A stretch of 64,000 nucleotides of DNA from Eulemur rufifrons. Lineage: Eukaryota > Chordata > Mammalia > Primates > Lemuridae. The notes beneath the pieces are model-generated. The model did no database searches. It was not told the DNA's origin and saw only the letters and a list, made by a program, of their open reading frames with translations. The translations under genes were made by a program, and so were the position numbers. Shown in pieces: positions 57,308 through 64,000 of this stretch. The stretch spans positions 188,412-252,411 of the forward strand of contig NW_027182938.1 of the NCBI RefSeq assembly GCF_041146395.1, in the 5' to 3' direction. Position 1 is the stretch's first letter, and each line of letters opens with the position of its first letter.

Positions 57308-59549
57308 TGAGGCGGGTGCCGTGGGACGCCCCAAGAGGCCCAGCGGCCAGGCGTCCCTCCCTGCCCAGTCGAGTCCCTCCCGCCCGACGCCCTGGCGCCC
57401 TGGCGCTTCCCGAGATCCCCGTGTCCAGATCGGGGCGCGGGGAGGCGGGCGGGGGGCGGGGCTGAGGGCAGGGGGAGACCCACCGCCGGGTCTGGCGCGC
57501 GGGCGCACACGCCCCCGTCCGCCACCGCCAACAGGGACGCACCGCGCCAGCGTCCCACGCCCCAGCGATCGGACCCGCGGACACGGACACGGGCGCGCAG
57601 GGACAGCCTTCCCGGCGTGGCGACGGAGGGCCGGAGCCGGAGAGTGCGCGGGAGCCGGCCCTCCCCCGCGCCACGCCGGGGCACGGTGAGGAGGGGGTCG
57701 GGGGCGGGGCCGGGACCAGGAGGCGGGGCCGTGGGCCCGGTCCCTCCCCGCAGGTCCCGAAGACGCGCGGCCCCCCTGCCTGGGGAGGACCGTTCTGCCC
57801 CGATCCCCGTCGGGGCCGGGGGGTGGGCGGAGGAGCGGGGTGGCGGGAGGAGCCGGGGACGTCCCGGAGTACGGGGGGGGGGGGGGGGCTGCGGAGAGCC
57901 AGCGGCGCTTAGGGATCCCGCCACCCGGCTCCCTGTGGGCCCGGGTCTGGGGCCCACCCCCGGCAGCCTGCAGAAGGGCCGGGACGGCCCCGCCGCTCCC
58001 GCTGCGGCTGCCGCTGCCGCCGCCTGGCGGTGGTGCCGCGGCGGGGGGAGGGGAGGAGGCGGCGGGGGCGGGGGCCGAGGCCGGGGGCGGGGCGGGGTGG
58101 CGGGAGCCGGGGCCGGCCGGGAGGGCGGAGGGAGGGGGCTCCCCCTTCGCCACCCCCCGCCCCCCGACCCCCGCAGGCCGGCGGGCGGGACCAAAGAAGG
58201 GGCGAAAGCCTAGGGCACCCCACCCGGTAGGGAGGAAACTTAAAACCCCGATCGCTCTGTCGGCTGGGAGGGGAACCCTTCCACGCACGCTGCCCACGGG
58301 GCAGCTGGATTTATACAACCATTTGGAAAACAATTTAGCATAAAGGGATAAAAAAAAAAAAAAAAGAACAAAAAAAAAAAAACCAGGGGCATGATGTAGG
58401 AACAAGCCTATTCTCTGCGTGGCACGTACCATAGAGAAGAGAGGGCACGCGTGACCGGGAAACACCCGGGGCGGTACTCACGGGAGCCCCGTTTCCGTGG
58501 ACCCGGTGAAAGACGGTTCAGAGAGATTTCCACGTCTCCCTGCGGTGCCGGTCCACAGCAGCGCCGACGAACCGCAGCTTCGCGTGTGAGAGAGGATGCT
58601 TCTCCGGACCCAAGGTCTCCCCTGGAACACAAGTTCCCCAGAATGAAGCCAGAAGGGTTCCACGTATATGATAGAGCCCGTGAAAGGAACAGAACGTCTC
58701 CGTGAGAGAGTCACGTCCTAGGGAGCCAAAACTTTCAAAGGAAAAGCGAGGAAAAGGGTGACCGTCCACAGGGGATTTGTTTGGGAGAAGGGTTTTCTGG
58801 GTTCCAGGCCTTCAGGAACAGACACACAGCGGTGTCCAACCCGGGAATAAACTCCCACGTGTATAAGGTCGGCGGTGGAGGCTCGGTACAGTTCATTCTA
58901 TTTAATAGAATCATCACAACGCTTATGCTCTAACATATCCACTTCCCAAGTTAAAAGTAAAAGAGAAAGAAACAGACTGTAAATTTCTAGTTGTCATAAC
59001 CCCCTTTAAATTGGATCATGTCTTCATTCGGGGGAAATGATTATCTTGGGGATTCTGCGTCCATCTGTCTGGGAACACTGTCTAACTCTCCATGGATTTG
59101 GGCCGTCCTTGATGCTTCTGCCAAGTTTTCCGTGTAAGTCGGCACCCGTTTCCCCTAGGTGCGACGTAGATCTTCTGCGACCTCGAATATGAATCCTTTG
59201 GAAAAGTTGCATTCGTTATCGTGTATTGGGCCTGAGCGTGTGCTGAATTTAGAGCCGGTCCGTCAGAAGTTGCGGAGGCCCGGCCCTGCCACAGCTGTCT
59301 GAGGGGCGACAGCCTCGGGGACTGAGCCTTGACATGTAAAAACCTGACCTCTCTCCAGGGTCCACGGGGCAGGGTCCGGGCCAGCCGGGGCGGTGGGGGC
59401 AGGCCCGGGGCGGGCCCGGAGGGCGGAGGGCCCCCCCTTCCCAGCCGAGGCGGGCGGCGGAGGAGGAGCCCGCCCCCCCACACACACACACGCCTTCTGG
59501 GCCTGGGGGTCGGGAGAGCCAAAGAGGCAAAGGAAAAAAAAACAAAAAA

Positions 59550-59658
59550 GCGTACGGCGGCCCCCGGGTCTCCCATCCAGGGCCCGGCCGGGACCGACCC
59601 TGCTTAGCTTCCCAGACCAGACGGGATCGGGCGCCTCCGGGGCGGCGCGGCCTTAGAC
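59550..59658 (-). pseudogene. 5S rRNA-derived copy, class A (U15), L-type flank
   Basis: Reference body with T6 and the full L flank. Confidence 0.89.
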
Positions 59659-60877
59659 TGAGGCGGGAGCTCCCGGAGGCCCCAAGAGGCCCAGCGGCCA
59701 GGCGTCCCTCCCTGCCCAGTCCAGTGCCTCCCGCCCGCCGCCCTGGCGCTTCGCCAGACCCCCTGTCCAGATCGGGGCGGGGGGGGCTGGGGGGCGAAGG
59801 TGGGCGGGGACCAGGGCAAGGAGAGACTGACGGGTCTGGCGGTCGGTCGGGCGCACACGGCCCCCTCCCCCACCGAAAACAGGGACGCACCGCACCAGCG
59901 TCCCACGCCCCAGCGATCGGACCCACGGACACGGACACGGGCGCGCAGGGACAGCCTTCCAGGCGTGGGGAGGGCGGGACGGAGCCGGAGAGTGCGCGGG
60001 AGCCGGCCCTCCCCCGCGCCAGGCCAGGGCACGGTGGGCAGGGGCTCGGGGGCGGGGCCGGGACCAGGAGGCGGGGCCGGGAGGTCCGGAAGACGCGCGG
60101 CCCCCCTGCCTGGGGAGGACCGTTCTGCCCCGATCCCCGATCCCCGTCGGGGCACGCGGGTGGCAGCGGCACCCGCGGGGTCCCGGTGCCGGCCGGCCCG
60201 TCGCTTGGTCGGGCGGCCGGCGGGTCGTTGGGGTCCGGGAGCGCGCGCTCCCCGCTGTTCCCTGGTTTCCCGTGGCACGTCCTCTCTGTCTGCCCGGGTG
60301 GCCGTGGCCGGCGACCTGCCGTGTGCGGCGCGGTGCGGTGCGCCTGTGTGTCCCTCGGGAGCCCCCCCGCCTCCCCGGGAGAGGAGCCCCGCCCAGCGTG
60401 AGTCCCGGGCCGGAGGCCCCGGTGTGCGGGGGCGGAGAGGAAGTCCACGGTGGGCTGGGGGTCGGGGGCCCAGGGGACGGTTTTCTTCCGCGGGCTGGCC
60501 CCCCGCCCGCCGAAGGGGACGTCCCGGAGTACGGGGGGCCGGGGAGAGCCAGCAGCGCTTAGGGATCCCGCCACCCGGTCCGCTGTGGGCCCGGGTCTGG
60601 GGCCCCCCCGGCTGCCGGCAGAAGGGCTGGGATGGCCCCGCCGCTCCCGCTCCCGCTGCCGCCGCCTGGCGGTGCTGCAGGGGAAGAGGCGCCGGGGGCC
60701 GGGGCCGGGCCGGGGGAGGAGCGGGGTGGCGGGAGCCGGGGACGTTTCGGAGGGCGGAGGGGCCCCCCCTTCCCAGCCTAGGCGGGCGGAGGAGGGGGAG
60801 ACCCCCACACACACACACACATTCCGGGCCAGGGGGGGTCGGGACAGCAAAAGAGGCAAAGGAAAAAGAAAACAAAA

Positions 60878-60985
60878 GCGTACGGCGGCCCCCGGTCTCC
60901 CATCCAGGGCCTGGCCGGGCCCGACCCTGCTTAGCTTCCCAGAGCAGACGGGATCGGGCGCCTCAGGGGCGGCGCGGCCTTAGAC
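60878..60985 (-). pseudogene. 5S rRNA-derived copy, class B (U15)
   Basis: 108 nt; C5 flank. Confidence 0.89.
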
Positions 60986-61429
60986 TGAGGCGGGTGCCGT
61001 GGGACGCCCCAAGAGGCCCAGCGGCCAGGCGTCCTTCCCTGCCCAGTCGAGTCCCTCCCGCCCGCCGCCCTGGCGCCCTGGCGCTTCCCGAGACCCCCGT
61101 GTCCAGCTCGGGGCGCGGGGAGGCGGGCGGGGGGCGGGGCTGAGGGCAGGGGGAGACCGACGGGTCTGGCGCGCGGGCGCACACGCCCCCCTCCGTCACC
61201 GCCAACACGGACGCACCGCGCCAGCGTCCCACGCCCCCACGAGCAGACCCACGGACAGGGACACGGGCGCGCAGGGACAGACTTCCCGGCGTGGGGACGG
61301 AGGGCCAGAGCTGGAGAGTGCGCGGGTGCGGGCTCTCCCCCGCGCCACGCCGGTGACACACACAGGCACACAGCTTCCAGGCCAGGGGGCGGGGCAGCAA
61401 AAGAGGCAAAGGACAAAAAAAACAAAAAA

Positions 61430-61547
61430 GCGTACGGCGGCCCCCGGGTCTCCCGGGTCTCCCATCCAGGACCCGGCCGGGCCCGACCCTGCTTAGCTTC
61501 CCAGAGCAGACGGGATCGGGCGCCTTCGGGGCGGCGCGGCCTTAGAC
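61430..61547 (-). pseudogene. 5S rRNA-derived copy, class C (U15)
   Basis: 118 nt, reference form. Confidence 0.89.
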
Positions 61548-62545
61548 TGAGGCGGGTGCCGTGGGACGCCCCAAGAGGCCCAGCGGCCAGGCGTCCCTCC
61601 CTGCCCAGTCGAGTCCCTCCCGCCCGACGCCCTGGCGCCCTGGCGCTTCCCGAGATCCCCGTGTCCAGATCGGGGCGCGGGGAGGCGGGCGGGGGGCGGG
61701 GCTGAGGGCAGGGGGAGACCCACCGCCGGGTCTGGCGCGCGGGCGCACACGCCCCCGTCCGCCACCGCCAACAGGGACGCACCGCGCCAGCGTCCCACGC
61801 CCCAGCGATCGGACCCGCGGACACGGACACGGGCGCGCAGGGACAGCCTTCCCGGCGTGGCGACGGAGGGCCGGAGCCGGAGAGTGCGCGGGAGCCGGCC
61901 CTCCCCCGCGCCACGCCGGGGCACGGTGAGGAGGGGGTCGGGGGCGGGGCCGGGACCAGGAGGCGGGGCCGTGGGCCCGGTCCCTCCCCGCAGGTCCCGA
62001 AGACGCGCGGCCCCCCTGCCTGGGGAGGACCGTTCTGCCCCGATCCCCGTCGGGGCCGGGGGGTGGGCGGAGGAGCGGGGTGGCGGGAGGAGCCGGGGAC
62101 GTCCCGGAGTACGGGGGGGGGGGGGGGGGGCTGCGGAGAGCCAGCGGCGCTTAGGGATCCCGCCACCCGGCTCCCTGTGGGCCCGGGTCTGGGGCCCACC
62201 CCCGGCAGCCTGCAGAAGGGCCGGGACGGCCCCGCCGCTCCCGCTGCGGCTGCCGCTGCCGCCGCCTGGCGGTGGTGCCGCGGCGGGGGGAGGGGAGGAG
62301 GCGGCGGGGGCGGGGGCCGAGGCCGGGGGCGGGGCGGGGTGGCGGGAGCCGGGGCCGGCCGGGAGGGCGGAGGGAGGGGGCTCCCCCTTCGCCACCCCCC
62401 GCCCCCCGACCCCCGCAGGCCGGCGGGCGGGACCAAAGAAGGGGCGAAAGCCTAGGGCACCCCACCCGGTAGGGAGGAAACTTAAAACCCCGATCGCTCT
62501 GTCGGCTGGGAGGGGAACCCTTCCACGCACGCTGCCCACGGGGCA

Positions 62546-64000
62546 GCTGGATTTATACAACCATTTGGAAAACAATTTAGCATAAAGGGATAAAAAAAAA
62601 AAAAAAAGAACAAAAAAAAAAAAACCAGGGGCATGATGTAGGAACAAGCCTATTCTCTGCGTGGCACGTACCATAGAGAAGAGAGGGCACGCGTGACCGG
62701 GAAACACCCGGGGCGGTACTCACGGGAGCCCCGTTTCCGTGGACCCGGTGAAAGACGGTTCAGAGAGATTTCCACGTCTCCCTGCGGTGCCGGTCCACAG
62801 CAGCGCCGACGAACCGCAGCTTCGCGTGTGAGAGAGGATGCTTCTCCGGACCCAAGGTCTCCCCTGGAACACAAGTTCCCCAGAATGAAGCCAGAAGGGT
62901 TCCACGTATATGATAGAGCCCGTGAAAGGAACAGAACGTCTCCGTGAGAGAGTCACGTCCTAGGGAGCCAAAACTTTCAAAGGAAAAGCGAGGAAAAGGG
63001 TGACCGTCCACAGGGGATTTGTTTGGGAGAAGGGTTTTCTGGGTTCCAGGCCTTCAGGAACAGACACACAGCGGTGTCCAACCCGGGAATAAACTCCCAC
63101 GTGTATAAGGTCGGCGGTGGAGGCTCGGTACAGTTCATTCTATTTAATAGAATCATCACAACGCTTATGCTCTAACATATCCACTTCCCAAGTTAAAAGT
63201 AAAAGAGAAAGAAACAGACTGTAAATTTCTAGTTGTCATAACCCCCTTTAAATTGGATCATGTCTTCATTCGGGGGAAATGATTATCTTGGGGATTCTGC
63301 GTCCATCTGTCTGGGAACACTGTCTAACTCTCCATGGATTTGGGCCGTCCTTGATGCTTCTGCCAAGTTTTCCGTGTAAGTCGGCACCCGTTTCCCCTAG
63401 GTGCGACGTAGATCTTCTGCGACCTCGAATATGAATCCTTTGGAAAAGTTGCATTCGTTATCGTGTATTGGGCCTGAGTGTGTGCTGAATTTAGAGCCGG
63501 TCCGTCAGAAGTTGCGGAGGCCCGGCCCTGCCACAGCTGTCTGAGGGGCGACAGCCTCGGGGACTGAGCCTTGACATGTAAAAACCTGACCTCTCTCCAG
63601 GGTCCACGGGGCAGGGTCCGGGCAAAAAGCGTACGGCGGCCCCCGGGTCTCCCATCCAGGGCCCGGCCGGGACCGACCCTGCTTAGCTTCCCAGACCAGA
63701 CGGGATCGGGCGCCTCCGGGGCGGCGCGGCCTTAGACTGAGGCGGGAGCTCCCGGAGGCCCCAAGAGGCCCAGCGGCCAGGCGTCCCTCCCTGCCCAGTC
63801 CAGTGCCTCCCGCCCGCCGCCCTGGCGCTTCGCCAGACCCCCTGTCCAGATCGGGGCGGGGGGGGCTGGGGGGCGAAGGTGGGCGGGGACCAGGGCAAGG
63901 AGAGACTGACGGGTCTGGCGGTCGGTCGGGCGCACACGGCCCCCTCCCCCACCGAAAACAGGGACGCACCGCACCAGCGTCCCACGCCCCAGCGATCGGA
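62546..64000. repeat. Macrosatellite unit U16, 5' part only
   Basis: Cut by the window end after copy A and part of its spacer. It is S type, as U8 would predict if the U5-U8 pattern repeats. Confidence 0.95.
63629..63737 (-). pseudogene. 5S rRNA-derived copy, class A (U16), S-type flank
   Basis: Last 5S-derived copy in the window. Reference body; T5 at 63624-63628 at the deletion junction. Confidence 0.89.

Larger units (their letters stand above)
54227..58303. repeat. Macrosatellite unit U14, short form
   Basis: 4077 bp. Markers: S type, C7, G16 at 57873-57888. Same length and markers as U6. Confidence 0.97.
58304..62545. repeat. Macrosatellite unit U15, long form
   Basis: 4242 bp. Markers: L type, C5, G18 at 62113-62130. 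Same length and markers as U7, but without its private A. Confidence 0.97.

Noticed and set aside
1..64000. CRISPR array or bacterial repeat system
   Set aside because: Units of 4 kb with no short repeat-spacer alternation, and eukaryotic Pol III signals throughout.
1..64000. Known macrosatellites D4Z4 or DXZ4
   Set aside because: No homeobox frame as in D4Z4, and the unit length and 5S content do not match what I know of DXZ4.

Overview
The window is one array of a GC-rich, CpG-rich tandem macrosatellite. I see no convincing protein-coding gene. The organism is most likely a mammal: every 5S-derived copy keeps vertebrate 5S internal promoter elements plus an upstream element resembling the mammalian 5S D-box at the right distance, and the GC-rich multi-kilobase organisation looks like a mammalian macrosatellite. 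Species and chromosome cannot be told from the sequence.

Layout, using the shared landmark gctggatttatacaacc as the start of each unit: positions 1-610 are the tail of a unit (U0); 611-4150 is a divergent 3.54 kb unit (U1); 4151-62545 holds fourteen nearly identical units (U2-U15); 62546-64000 is the first part of U16. Units come in two lengths, about 4.24 kb (L) and about 4.08 kb (S). The difference is one 163-bp deletion. U4 is an L/S chimera carrying a 162-bp tandem duplication.

Inside each full unit, read on the + strand: an AT-richer domain of about 1.1 kb with a poly(A) tract; a GC-rich stretch with a CA repeat; 5S-derived copy A; a GC spacer; block X; a second CA repeat; copy B; a shorter spacer; copy C; a third spacer; block Y with a poly(G) tract. 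All 5S-derived copies lie on the minus strand. I count 45: 16 A, 15 B and 14 C. U1 has no C copy.

These copies are 108-118 nt, against about 121 nt for 5S rRNA. In a hand alignment with human 5S rRNA recalled from memory, class A matches 73 of the first 92 positions. They keep the A box, the A-to-C box spacing, the C box, a D-box-like element at -32 to -21, and a T run at the 3' end. They are altered in the 5' region and have lost part of the 3' arm, so they should not work as 5S rRNA, but they look transcribable by RNA polymerase III. The retained upstream promoter argues for descent from genomic 5S rDNA rather than retroposition of a 5S transcript.

Unit variants (L/S, C-tract length, G-tract length, single bases) show a higher-order pattern. 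Units with C5/G18 alternate with C7/G16 units, and U13-U16 repeat the pattern of U5-U8. This points to recent multi-unit amplification and concerted evolution, with U1 an unhomogenised unit probably close to an array edge.
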